The translations under genes and the position numbers were made by a program. Source: Acidobacteriota bacterium (lineage in GTDB: Bacteria; Acidobacteriota; Blastocatellia; Pyrinomonadales; Pyrinomonadaceae). From it: a stretch of DNA of 64,000 bases. Of this stretch, positions 37,313-45,940 are shown piece by piece. The stretch spans positions 1-64,000 of the forward strand of contig JAHBSL010000005.1 of NCBI GenBank assembly GCA_019639135.1. The letters are read 5' to 3'. Below the pieces are notes generated by a model. It saw nothing but the letters and a program-made list of their open reading frames with translations, was not told the origin of the DNA and searched no databases. Within the stretch, counting starts at the first letter, position 1; each line of letters begins with the position of its first letter.

Positions 37313-38911
37313 TCAGTCGCCGAGGCCGATCCGCTCCATGAGAGGAAGCCATCGGGGATCGTTGGTCAAGTTGCTGAACCTTGGATCCACCTTTGCGTGC
37401 GTCACACCGGCGTCGCGAGCCGCGATAGCGCGTTCGAGCCACTCGAACGCCTCGTCCGCTTCCCCGCGGAACGCATGTACCTCTGCGATCTGAAATACAT
37501 CCCCGACCGTAGCTTCCGCTTTCAATCTTTCGAGTGCCGAGTCTGAAGCGGATGTGTTTCCTTCTTTGTGTTCGATCATCGCGATCGCCCAGTCCTTCCA
37601 ATACTCATCCCGCTCGGCATTCGCAAGTTCTTTGGCCCGAACGGAATCGCCGCGATCAAGCACGACCAGCGCCAGCAAAGCGCTGGTGGCTAAGCCGCTT
37701 GTCGGCATTTCGAGCGACCGCTGAAACGCGGTCTCGGCTTCCTTCAGCATGCCTGCGGAATGACAAAGCAATCCGAGGTTGTGCCAAACGGGAGCGCTTA
37801 GCGGATCATGATCAAGCACCCGACGGCTAAGCTCAAGAGCACGGTCGAAGTTCCCAAGCTTGTAAGCCAATATGCTTGCACCGTCCAGCACCGTCGCACT
37901 TCCCGGGGCGATAGCCAAGGCACGGTCGTAGGAAGCCTCCGCAGCCTTTAGGTCCCAATCATATGCAGCTTGGACCCGTCCCAGTTGGGCGTGTGCTTCG
38001 GCCAATTCGGGGTCAAGTTCCAAAGCCTTTTCGACCGCTTTGCGAGACAAGGCAAAGGCCTCATCGGTATTGGACCAGGCCTTCCCGCCACAGACCGAAT
38101 GCGCCCGCGAAAGCTCTGCCCAACAAAGGGCGAACCCCGGATCGATCTCAAGGGCCCGCATGAAAAACTCGATCGCCGCTTCGGCATTCTCACGCGTGTA
38201 CAAACCGAGGTGGTAGCGGCCCATCAGCATCAGCCGATGAGCTTCGGGATCGGCCGTCCGTCCGCGAACGGCCTCCGCAACTTCGGACTCGACCGACAGT
38301 AACGGAATCTCCTCAGGCTCAATACCAAGCAGCAATCCACGAAGTTCCTGAACGACCGATTGTGCGATGTCGTCCTGAACCGCGAAGATATCGCTCAGCG
38401 TTCGGTCGTAGGTCTCCGACCAAAGCTGAAAGCCGTCGCTGACCTTTACCAGGCTTACCGAAATGCGGACCCGCTCGCCCGCCGAGCGGACACTCCCCTC
38501 TACCACCGTTGCTACGCCGAGGGAACGGCCGATCTCTACAACCGTTGCGGCCGCATTCTTGAAATAGAAGGCGGATGTTCGTGCCGCGACCTGCAGCCCC
38601 TCGATCTTCGAAAGTACATTCAATAGTTCTTCCGCGAGCCCGTCCGAAAAGTAATCGCCTTCTCCGCTCGAACTTAGATTCCGAAACGGCAAAACCGCTG
38701 TCGAATTGAGCGGCGGCCCGGCTGCCTCACCCAACCAGGAACGGACGGTAGGCTGGTCAGCGATGCCGGGAAACGGCATCACCGCCGTCGCCGGCTCGAC
38801 TGTGAACGATGGGTTACTCGATGGCCCTTCAAGCAGTACTGAACCGTCGTCGAGGCAGTAGCTCAGCGAATCGTCGTAGTAATCCCGCATGCATTCGGGG
38901 CATCGTTTCAT
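37313..38911 (-). CDS. Zinc-ribbon-like TPR protein with TolB/FlgO-like domain, soluble
   Basis: The 532-residue protein starts at MKRCPECMRDY (ATG 38911) and shares the CPEC...YCLDDG head, TolB/FlgO-like domain (STAVLPFRNLSSSGEGDYFS; LWSETYDRTLSDIFAVQDDI) and TPR array (about 230-500) with the gene at 35231. It lacks the transmembrane helix present there, so it is probably cytoplasmic. The C-terminus ends in the same way (SNLTNDPRWLPLMERIGLGD). It is separated from its paralog only by the REPNT gene on the other strand. The role is probably signalling or scaffold. Confidence 0.78.
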   Translation of the reverse strand: MKRCPECMRDYYDDSLSYCLDDGSVLLEGPSSNPSFTVEPATAVMPFPGIADQPTVRSWLGEAAGPPLNSTAVLPFRNLSSSGEGDYFSDGLAEELLNVLSKIEGLQVAARTSAFYFKNAAATVVEIGRSLGVATVVEGSVRSAGERVRISVSLVKVSDGFQLWSETYDRTLSDIFAVQDDIAQSVVQELRGLLLGIEPEEIPLLSVESEVAEAVRGRTADPEAHRLMLMGRYHLGLYTRENAEAAIEFFMRALEIDPGFALCWAELSRAHSVCGGKAWSNTDEAFALSRKAVEKALELDPELAEAHAQLGRVQAAYDWDLKAAEASYDRALAIAPGSATVLDGASILAYKLGNFDRALELSRRVLDHDPLSAPVWHNLGLLCHSAGMLKEAETAFQRSLEMPTSGLATSALLALVVLDRGDSVRAKELANAERDEYWKDWAIAMIEHKEGNTSASDSALERLKAEATVGDVFQIAEVHAFRGEADEAFEWLERAIAARDAGVTHAKVDPRFSNLTNDPRWLPLMERIGLGD

Positions 38912-39038
38912 AGAGTGAATTCGGCTAGTATAGCCCAGATTTTCCAATATGCTGATACCTGATCAAAGCCTGACTATATTGTTGACCTCTGAACTGAGAC
39001 CGTTGGCGATCGCTTCGGGCAATGAACTACGACGCATC

Positions 39039-41723
39039 CTACCTCGGCAGTCCGATCTTCGCGATCAGCTCAATGTATCGCGGATCATCTCTTAGGAAAT
39101 CGTAAACCTCCGAGGTGCGAATGGTAACAAGGTGCGGGTCACGTGCCTCGTAGGCCTTGTATAAGAAATCGATCGCCTTTTCTTTATTGCCGGTCGCTGC
39201 ATAGGCGTAAGCAAGACTTTCATTGTCGAAATAGATCTTTTCTTCTGCGTCATTGATGGCCTCTTGGAGCGTTATCAGGCTAGCGAGATACTCCATCCAA
39301 AACCCCTTCCAACCTCTTAGCTTGTAGGCATTCTCATATCGGCGGATCTCGTAGTTCTTTCTCCCTTCGAGCCTGAAGCCCGTCAAAAACTGTTCGATCG
39401 CCTCGGGGTACATTTCCCTCGCCGCATAAGCCTCACCGAGATTGAACCTTACCACAGGGCTTTCGGGATGAAGATCGACCGTTCGATTCAGTTGGTCGAT
39501 AGCCTCTTCATAACGGCCGGCAAACCCGAGAATGTTTCCTTTCATTCTATTGATCACCAGCGAAAACGGGTCTAGCTCCAGCGCGATCGAGATATTTTCC
39601 AGTGCTTCTTCGGTCCGGCCGCGAAAGGCGAGGTGCTCTGCATACCATTGATGAGCGGTAGCGTAACCGGGTCGCAGTCGCATGGCTGTCAGATACTCTG
39701 TCTCGGCTCGGTCCCAGTCGTAATCGTATGTCGTGGTGATATACCCGAGCGAGGCGTGAGCCTCTGCAAGGTTCCGGTCCAGCTCAAGAGCCTTCAGTGC
39801 TGCCTGCTTCGCTTTCGGGATATATTCGAGCGGCTGATAGTTTCCGTAAATGGGCATCAATGCATAAGTATCGGCAGCCCCGGCATAGGCTAGAGCATAG
39901 CCCTTGTCCTTTTCAAGAGCCTGATCGAAGTACTGTGCAGCCCTTTCGAGATCCTTGACCGTACGTTTGTTCCAATGAAAGCGTCCTTTGAGATAAAGCT
40001 GCTGGGCCTCGGAGGTGGTCGAATAATTTTGAGCGATCTTCAATTTGTCGGCCGCGGTCAAAGCGGGGCGCAACCTATCCGCAACATCGCGGGCGACAAT
40101 ACGCTGGAGCAGGACCAGCTCATCTACGCCCCGGGAATATTCCGCCGACCACAGCACGTTCTGGGTCGCTGTCTCTACCAATTCCAGATCCAGTCTCAGC
40201 CCGTCTTCGCTTTGCTCCAGCCGTCCCAATAAAACCGCTTCGACATTCAGTTCGTCTCCGACCGTAGAGGGTGCAACATCTTTGCCCTTATAGGTGAAGA
40301 CGGTACTTCGAGCCTTCACCGAAAGGCCCTGAAGGGTCGAGAGACTGCGGATCAGGTTCTCGGTCATTCCGTCCGATAGGTAATCCATCTCAGGGTCGCC
40401 GCCTTCATTTCTGAACGGGATCACGGCGATGGATCTGATCTCGTCCGAAGAGGTGAAATTCCTGTACCCGACAAACGAGCCAAGAGCAATGAGTGCCGCC
40501 ACCAAAGAACCGGCCACATACAATGATCGGCGGTTCGGCCTTGTGCCGCTGCGCCCGGGTGTCATTATCTCCCTTGTTGTACCGGCCGCCAGATCGCCGG
40601 TCGAATGGTTTGCTTCGATCTCGTTGTACTCAAGTCGCCGCTTTGCCGACCGAAGATCGCTCAGAACATCTCCGATCTGCTGGTAGCGATCAACGGGTCT
40701 TTTTTCCAGACACCTGCTTACGATCGATTCGATCGCCGCTGGAATGCCAGGGGCAGCAGCCGAAAGCGGAACCGGGTGATGATGGAGGATTGCCTCGATC
40801 GCTTCGGCCGCGTCATCGCCGGAAAATGCTCTCTTTCCGCTGAGCATTTCGTAAACGACCGCTCCGAAGCTGAAAATATCCGACCTTGGATCGACGGGGT
40901 CGCCGCTGGCCTGTTCCGTTGACATATAATTGGGAGTTCCGACAATAGAGCCGGCTATTGTTCCGCCGATAGTTGGCGGCTGCGAGGGATTGAAACGACC
41001 GTCCGGATCTTTCCTGCCGGAAAGCTCCATCAGTTTCGCAACCCCAAAATCCAGCACCTTCACTAACCCATCAGGCCGGACCATTATGTTGTCCGGCTTG
41101 ATGTCGCGGTGGACGATGCCGACCGAATGGGCTTTTTCCAAGGCAGACGCCATCTGGATCGCGACATCAAGAGCGGATGTGACCGGAAGCCGTCCGGAGG
41201 CGACCAGTTCTCGCAGCGTTTTCCCTTCAACGAACTCGGTAGATATGAAGTTCCTGCCCTCTGATTCGCCGATCTCGTGAATCGTGATTATATTCGGATG
41301 ATTGAGCCCCGAGGCCGATCTTGCTTCGAGGATAAATCGCTCCAGACGGCCGCGGTCCCCCGAAAACACATCGGGAAGCAGCTTCAGTGCAACCCGTCGA
41401 TCAAGCCGGGCGTCTTCGGCCAGATAGACCTCGCCCATTCCGCCAATGCCAAGTAATTGAACTATCTTGTAATGAAGAATGGTCTTGCCGACGAGCTTCT
41501 TCGGCCCACTTTGCTCCGCGAGCATCTCCGCCGCTAGAGCGGTTGGAGCCCCGTCCAGAAAATGATCGGCCGTTGATTCAAACTCAAGAAGGGACTCGAC
41601 CTCTCGGCGAAGCTGCTTGTCATCGCCGCACGCTGCTTCCAGGTACGAATTTTGCTCGTCGGCCGCCATCTCCACCGCGGCATGAAAGATCTCTTCGATT
41701 CTACCTAGATTGTCCGAGTCCAT
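39039..41723 (-). CDS. Membrane Ser/Thr protein kinase with TolB-like and TPR domains
   Basis: The 894-residue protein has a Hanks-type kinase domain: glycine loop GIGGMGEVY (92-100), Lys114 in VALKLLP, HRDIKPDN from 205 and DFG at 225-227. A transmembrane helix near residue 400 (SLYVAGSLVAALIALGSFVGY) leads to a TolB/FlgO-like domain and about eight TPRs, ending DFLRDDPRYIELIAKIGLPR. The short N-terminal segment resembles the helical piece that often precedes acidobacterial kinases. Its gene starts seven bases after the ECF sigma factor stop, so the two are co-expressed and the kinase probably signals to that factor or its regulon. The ATG at 41723 is preferred to one at 41756 inside the sigma gene. 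Confidence 0.92.
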   Translation of the reverse strand: MDSDNLGRIEEIFHAAVEMAADEQNSYLEAACGDDKQLRREVESLLEFESTADHFLDGAPTALAAEMLAEQSGPKKLVGKTILHYKIVQLLGIGGMGEVYLAEDARLDRRVALKLLPDVFSGDRGRLERFILEARSASGLNHPNIITIHEIGESEGRNFISTEFVEGKTLRELVASGRLPVTSALDVAIQMASALEKAHSVGIVHRDIKPDNIMVRPDGLVKVLDFGVAKLMELSGRKDPDGRFNPSQPPTIGGTIAGSIVGTPNYMSTEQASGDPVDPRSDIFSFGAVVYEMLSGKRAFSGDDAAEAIEAILHHHPVPLSAAAPGIPAAIESIVSRCLEKRPVDRYQQIGDVLSDLRSAKRRLEYNEIEANHSTGDLAAGTTREIMTPGRSGTRPNRRSLYVAGSLVAALIALGSFVGYRNFTSSDEIRSIAVIPFRNEGGDPEMDYLSDGMTENLIRSLSTLQGLSVKARSTVFTYKGKDVAPSTVGDELNVEAVLLGRLEQSEDGLRLDLELVETATQNVLWSAEYSRGVDELVLLQRIVARDVADRLRPALTAADKLKIAQNYSTTSEAQQLYLKGRFHWNKRTVKDLERAAQYFDQALEKDKGYALAYAGAADTYALMPIYGNYQPLEYIPKAKQAALKALELDRNLAEAHASLGYITTTYDYDWDRAETEYLTAMRLRPGYATAHQWYAEHLAFRGRTEEALENISIALELDPFSLVINRMKGNILGFAGRYEEAIDQLNRTVDLHPESPVVRFNLGEAYAAREMYPEAIEQFLTGFRLEGRKNYEIRRYENAYKLRGWKGFWMEYLASLITLQEAINDAEEKIYFDNESLAYAYAATGNKEKAIDFLYKAYEARDPHLVTIRTSEVYDFLRDDPRYIELIAKIGLPR

Positions 41724-41730
41724 TCTCGTT

Positions 41731-42306
41731 TCAAGATTTCTCGACGCCAAGCTCACGAAGCAGCCATGTCCGGGCGAATCGCCATTCCCGCTTTACCGTT
41801 TCGGGCGAAACCTGCAGCACTTCGGCGATCTGTTCATTTGTGATGCCTGCGAAATATTTCATTTCAACGATGCGGCTCTTCCGCTCGTCCAGTTTAGCGA
41901 GACCTCTCAAGGCATCGTCCAGAGCAATGATCTCTTTCGCCTGTTCTCCGGCGGACGCGAAGTTGTCGTTCAGCGTTACCCTTTCCTGCCAGCCGCCGCG
42001 CTTCTGGCTCTGCTTTGAGCGGGCATAGTCCACCAGAATGTGCCGCATCGCCGTAGAGGCGACGGCAAAGAAATGATCTCGATTCCGCCAGCCGGGGCCT
42101 TCGCGGTTTGCCAGCTTAAGATAAGCCTCATGGATCAGGTCGGTGGTCTGGAGCGTGTGTCCGGCCGGCTGGCGCCGCATATGGTGACGGGCCATTTTCC
42201 TCAGTTCGTCGTAAACGAGCGGCATCAATTGCTCAAGCGCGGTCCTGTTCCCATCGCCCCACTCGGAAAGAAGGACACTGATCTGCTGCGAACTGCCTTG
42301 AAGCAT
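41731..42306 (-). CDS. ECF-family RNA polymerase sigma factor (TIGR02999-like)
   Basis: The 191-residue protein has a sigma region 2 with PLVYDELRKMARHHMRRQ and TLQTTDLIHEAYLKLA, and a region 4 helix-turn-helix (NEQIAEVLQVSPETVKREWR). These match the ECF subgroup common in Acidobacteria and Planctomycetes that is genetically linked to Ser/Thr kinases rather than to an anti-sigma factor. No anti-sigma gene is present here. It is the first gene of the sigma-kinase pair and is divergent from a secreted-protein gene 261 bases away. Confidence 0.92.
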   Translation of the reverse strand: MLQGSSQQISVLLSEWGDGNRTALEQLMPLVYDELRKMARHHMRRQPAGHTLQTTDLIHEAYLKLANREGPGWRNRDHFFAVASTAMRHILVDYARSKQSQKRGGWQERVTLNDNFASAGEQAKEIIALDDALRGLAKLDERKSRIVEMKYFAGITNEQIAEVLQVSPETVKREWRFARTWLLRELGVEKS

Positions 42307-42567
42307 AGATTTTACGATCTGAAGAGTGAAGTCAGTATAGAACTAAACCCAGGAAAAAAAAACTCCCGCTCATTACACTTTTGGCTCCTCTTTCTCGTTT
42401 GTATCAGCAGAGAATCAAATCGGGCCGCACCTGCCGTTTCATCCGTTATGGCTCGACTTGCCTGAAGGCGGCGATCCTATTGCATTGCAATACTCGACCT
42501 CGGGTTAAGCAAAAGCGACCGGCCAGGATAACAACAGCTTAACCGTTCAAAACAAAGGAGATACGAT

Positions 42568-43194
42568 ATGAAAGGACTAATAACACGCACTCTCGCCATC
42601 GGCCTGGTCGCCCTGGTATTCGGTGCTGCGGAGTTTTCAGCTCAACGCTCGGAACACACGTTCATCGTTGTCAATAAAACCAATGTTGTCATCAACGCTC
42701 TCTATGTTACGCCGCATAGCGCAAAGGACTGGGGCGACGACATTCTTGGCGCGGACGTGCTGGAGATCAACGACGATATCGGGATCGTTCTTGCCCGCAG
42801 AGAATCGGCCCGTCTTTGGGATCTTAGGATCGAGGACAGTGACGGTAACTCGATCGAATGGGATCGGCTAAATCTACGTGAGATCTATTCCGTCTCGCTC
42901 TATTACAAGAACGGCAAAGCCACCGCCATCTTCGATGAGTTCGTGGCAGACGTCGAGGGGATCTGGGACGGCTATTACGATGATGGTACGCGATCGCCTT
43001 ACGTCTGGTCCATCAGCCAGAACGGGGCGAACCTGACGATCACCGATGCCCGCCGCGGCGGAACGACCCGATCGCGGGGAACCATCAAAGGCAGCAACGT
43101 CCGAGCCCTTGATTTCGCAACCCAGAATGGAAAGCTTTCGGCTGATGGGTCACGCATCGTTTGGTCCGACGGCGTGGTTTGGGTCCGCCGTTAA
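42568..43194 (+). CDS. Secreted protein of an unnamed VTPHS/WGDDILG family
   Basis: The 208-residue product has a signal peptide and a beta-rich domain with the motifs FIVVNKTNVVINALYVTPHS, DWGDDILGADVLE and RLWDLRIEDSDGNSIEWDRL. A second, C-terminal domain of about 85 residues (EGIWDGYYDDGTRSPYVWSI ... IVWSDGVVWVRR) is absent from the neighbour that shares the first domain. AAAGGAG precedes the ATG. The function is unknown to me. The gene is divergent from the ECF sigma gene and could be in its regulon. Confidence 0.75.
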   Translation: MKGLITRTLAIGLVALVFGAAEFSAQRSEHTFIVVNKTNVVINALYVTPHSAKDWGDDILGADVLEINDDIGIVLARRESARLWDLRIEDSDGNSIEWDRLNLREIYSVSLYYKNGKATAIFDEFVADVEGIWDGYYDDGTRSPYVWSISQNGANLTITDARRGGTTRSRGTIKGSNVRALDFATQNGKLSADGSRIVWSDGVVWVRR

Positions 43195-43249
43195 CATACG
43201 CGGCCTGCATTTGCCTAAATGAAATACTACATCAAGAGAGGAAAAAAGA

Positions 43250-43633
43250 ATGAAGAAAATAATTAAAGCAGCGATCTTCGCTTTGTTGGTTATCGGGTTC
43301 ATGTGCCTTCCCGGCATCGGTGCCTCGGAAGTTTCCGCACAGGGACGCCAGGATTTCACTCTTGTGAATCGGACCGGCGTCGAGATATATGCATTTTATG
43401 TCTCGCCGCATAGTTCCAACGAATGGGGCGAGGACATCCTCGGAGCCGATACGCTGCTTTCCGGCGAAGAGCTCGATGTCTTTTTCTCGCCGAAAGAACG
43501 CGCGAAATATTGGGACATAAGGATCGAGGACGAGGACGGCAACTACATCGTCTGGGACCGTTTGAACCTTCTTGAGATCTCAAAGGTAACGCTCTACTAC
43601 CGCAACAAGAAACCCACGGCCGTTGTTGAATAG
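43250..43633 (+). CDS. Secreted protein, tandem paralog of the preceding gene (one domain)
   Basis: The 127-residue product has a signal peptide (cleavage likely after EVSAQG) and then the same domain as its neighbour: FTLVNRTGVEIYAFYVSPHS, EWGEDILGADTLL, KYWDIRIEDEDGNYIVWDRL. It lacks the second domain. GAGAGGAAAAAAG lies before the ATG and it follows the previous stop by 55 bases. Function unknown; the duplication implies a paired or dosage role. Confidence 0.75.
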   Translation: MKKIIKAAIFALLVIGFMCLPGIGASEVSAQGRQDFTLVNRTGVEIYAFYVSPHSSNEWGEDILGADTLLSGEELDVFFSPKERAKYWDIRIEDEDGNYIVWDRLNLLEISKVTLYYRNKKPTAVVE

Positions 43634-43663
43634 CCCCAGTGCGGAAATTTCACAGGAGAAAAA

Positions 43664-44374
43664 ATGAAAACCAGACTAATAACTTCCGTCGCCATTGCGA
43701 CATTCGGGACAATGATGATCGGCTGCTCGTTCTCGGTCGGCACAGGCGATCAGGCCAATGGTAACGCCAATAAGCCCGCCAACGCCGCGAAGCCCGCGGC
43801 CACAAACACGAACAGCGGCAATACCGCGAAGTCGGATAGTTCAGCAAAGCCGAAACTAAAAGGCGAAGCCAAGCCTACGGACGGAACCGCGAAGTCCGCA
43901 AAGAAGAACAACCCGGTCCCATCGGATTGGATCTATGTATATGACGATACAAAGGGCTACGGCTTCTCGCTGCCGGAAGGCTCCGAGGGGGCAAGCGAGA
44001 CGGTCGAGGGCATAGACGTTTTTGCAGCCACGACGCCCGCACCTTCCGAGATCGACATCTTCGTTCTTGCCTACAAGGACAAAACACGTTCGAAAGAGGA
44101 CCTGCTCAATGATGCGGTCGAGTTTCTTGAGGCGCTTGGGCAGCAGGTGACGCCCGGAGACCTGAAGGCCGAAGGCGGCGACTACGCCGTGGCAGATGCA
44201 ACGACCGTGCATCCCTCGCGAGGAAAAGGCAAGCTGCGAATTCTCGTTGGCACCGACATCACGGACAATTACGTAATGATCCTCGGCACTGAAGAAGCCC
44301 GCTTCGCCGCCAATGAAAGCATCATAGATGCGATCTGGGGCAGCTTTGAAATGTGGAGCGATACGGGAGAATAA
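43664..44374 (+). CDS. Lipoprotein of unknown function with Asn/Ala/Lys-rich linker
   Basis: The 236-residue protein has a signal sequence ending in MIGC (Cys21), a good candidate lipidation site. A disordered Asn/Ala/Lys/Thr-rich stretch of about 65 residues follows, then a compact alpha/beta domain (DDTKGYGFSLPEGSEGASET; ILVGTDITDNYVMILGTEEA) resembling small PsbP/Mog1-like folds that also begin with a GYGFSLP-type strand. This fold guess is weak. It follows the paralog pair by 30 bases with CAGGAG as ribosome binding site, so the three genes are probably one operon. Confidence 0.7.
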   Translation: MKTRLITSVAIATFGTMMIGCSFSVGTGDQANGNANKPANAAKPAATNTNSGNTAKSDSSAKPKLKGEAKPTDGTAKSAKKNNPVPSDWIYVYDDTKGYGFSLPEGSEGASETVEGIDVFAATTPAPSEIDIFVLAYKDKTRSKEDLLNDAVEFLEALGQQVTPGDLKAEGGDYAVADATTVHPSRGKGKLRILVGTDITDNYVMILGTEEARFAANESIIDAIWGSFEMWSDTGE

Positions 44375-44591
44375 CTTGCTTCGAGCGAAACGGCGAGGCA
44401 ATTATGGCTTGGCTTGGCTTATCTTGTCCGTTCCGCTCTTAGGTTTTCTCGACTTTAAAAGCAACTGGCTTTGAGACCCGCGCGGTTGCCGCGGGCGTTC
44501 TGAAGAGTTTAGGCGGCGTTTGCTTTTTTGATGCGGTTAACGCCTACCCACGCCACCGGTCAGAGCATCTTCTAGGATCACGAGGAACATA

Positions 44592-45059
44592 ATGAAAAAC
44601 ATTCTGAAACACAATCGAATAGCGGCCGGCCTAGTTGTCGTTCTTTTAATGACCTTGAGCGTCGTGGTTTACACGCAGGTCAATCGACCGTACCGCAATG
44701 GCTCGGTTTGGAACGTTGCCTTTATCAAGATGAAGCCGGGCATGGAAACAGCCTATTTGACCTATATCGCCGACGGCTGGAAACGTGGACAGGAAGCAGC
44801 AAAGAAAGAAGGGCTGATCCTCTCATACAAGGTACTGACCACCGAAACACACGGCTCAACCGATTGGAACATTATGCTCATGACCGAATACAAGGATCTG
44901 GCGACGATGGAAGCCAACGAAGCGAAAGCAGACAATCTGTCCCAAGTGGTTGTCGGTAATGACGAAAAACAAATGCAGGGTTACCGCGACCGCCTGCAGA
45001 TCCGTGAAGTTATGGGAGATCGTCTCGCTCGAGAGATTATTCTGGAGCCTCGACGTTAG
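44592..45059 (+). CDS. Membrane-anchored or secreted alpha/beta-barrel-like protein
   Basis: The 155-residue product has an N-terminal hydrophobic segment (IAAGLVVVLLMTLSVVVYTQ) and a body with NVAFIKMKPGMETAYLTYIADGW, which resembles dimeric alpha/beta-barrel (Dabb/NIPSNAP-like) proteins. CGAGGAAC precedes the ATG. It stands alone 217 bases after the lipoprotein gene. No catalytic residue can be assigned, and the function is unknown. Confidence 0.7.
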   Translation: MKNILKHNRIAAGLVVVLLMTLSVVVYTQVNRPYRNGSVWNVAFIKMKPGMETAYLTYIADGWKRGQEAAKKEGLILSYKVLTTETHGSTDWNIMLMTEYKDLATMEANEAKADNLSQVVVGNDEKQMQGYRDRLQIREVMGDRLAREIILEPRR

Positions 45060-45074
45060 GCAAATGAACGAACC

Positions 45075-45123
45075 GCGGAAACACGCAACACCTTACGAAA
45101 ATCTGAGTTAACCGTGTTTCCGC
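45075..45123. repeat. Perfect 11-bp inverted repeat, long loop
   Basis: GCGGAAACACG (45075-45085) and CGTGTTTCCGC (45113-45123) pair perfectly across a 27-base loop; an A-run follows. It may be an interspersed intergenic repeat of the same class as those at 32866 and 51139, or a weak terminator for the gene just upstream. The rest of 45060-45335 shows no clear coding frame. Confidence 0.45.
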
Positions 45124-45335
45124 AGTCAAAAAAGTCTTAGCTACTTTGCTGTAGTAAAACAACCACCAAGCATGCCGGCGGCGGAGATGCCGAAAACATC
45201 TCCCGACGTCACCAACTACTCGCTCCGATTCAAATCTTCACACACCCGCCCCCCATAATGAAAAAGCTGTCACTGTGCTCGCCCGACTGGATGAAGACGC
45301 ACACGGGGTGAACCAAAGGACACCTGATATATTGT

Positions 45336-45869
45336 TCACGGCAACAACATCGGCCCGACAAATAACCAAACAACGAGTCCAGAAGCAACCCCCAAAATCG
45401 ATGCGGTAAGCTCAAGTGTCTTACCTTTTCCCCAAACGACGCGGCCAAAATAAGCAAGAGCGATTACTACCGCGATCGCGGTCGGGATCGCAACGAAGAG
45501 AGGGTCGATCCCGATCGCTTTCGCAAAATTGAACTCATCGAAATTTGGATTCGGCTGATATCCGACGGCTCGCAAATAGATATAAACGAAATTAACTATT
45601 CGCCCGAGCGGGACGGCCAGGCCTAGGATCACTAGAAACGGAAGATACTTGTATTTGATCAGAACCCCGGCAGCAATTAGCGATACGTATGTAATTACAG
45701 GTCCGATTGCCGTTGCGAACGCGACCTGTCCGCTCGTCAACGCGGACCTATCGGCCGAAACCGACGCCGAACGCAAGACCACACCTTCTACCCCAAAACC
45801 GATGTAGGCCAAATAATGACCCAACTCATGCGAAACGATAGAAAACGGCACGACGAAAATGCCAATCAT
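45336..45869 (-). CDS. Small M50-like membrane protein with HELGH motif
   Basis: The 177-residue product is almost wholly hydrophobic with about five transmembrane segments. HELGH (H14, E15, H18) lies inside the first, as in site-2-protease (M50) metalloproteases. The usual third ligand motif (LDG/NxxPxxxxDG) is not obvious; LGLAVPLGRIVNFVY is the nearest hydrophilic-in-membrane candidate. It may be an intramembrane protease or an M50B-like relative without activity. The start is uncertain because an in-frame upstream extension ends quickly. Confidence 0.65.
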   Translation of the reverse strand: MIGIFVVPFSIVSHELGHYLAYIGFGVEGVVLRSASVSADRSALTSGQVAFATAIGPVITYVSLIAAGVLIKYKYLPFLVILGLAVPLGRIVNFVYIYLRAVGYQPNPNFDEFNFAKAIGIDPLFVAIPTAIAVVIALAYFGRVVWGKGKTLELTASILGVASGLVVWLFVGPMLLP

Positions 45870-45940
45870 CGCATACCAGCCGATTCTTGAGATCGTTTTT
45901 TTTAATGAAGTTTGTGTCGGCTACGCGTCTCGCCTTTCGG

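Noticed and set aside
37059-37601. Minus-strand frame with VFGSR repeats
   Set aside because: It is the complement of the REPNT repeats and overlaps the TPR gene end; no ribosome binding site, while the plus frame has promoter and ribosome binding site.
44383-44438. Possible terminator after the lipoprotein gene
   Set aside because: The stem has one mismatch and a 34-base loop, and no T-run follows directly.
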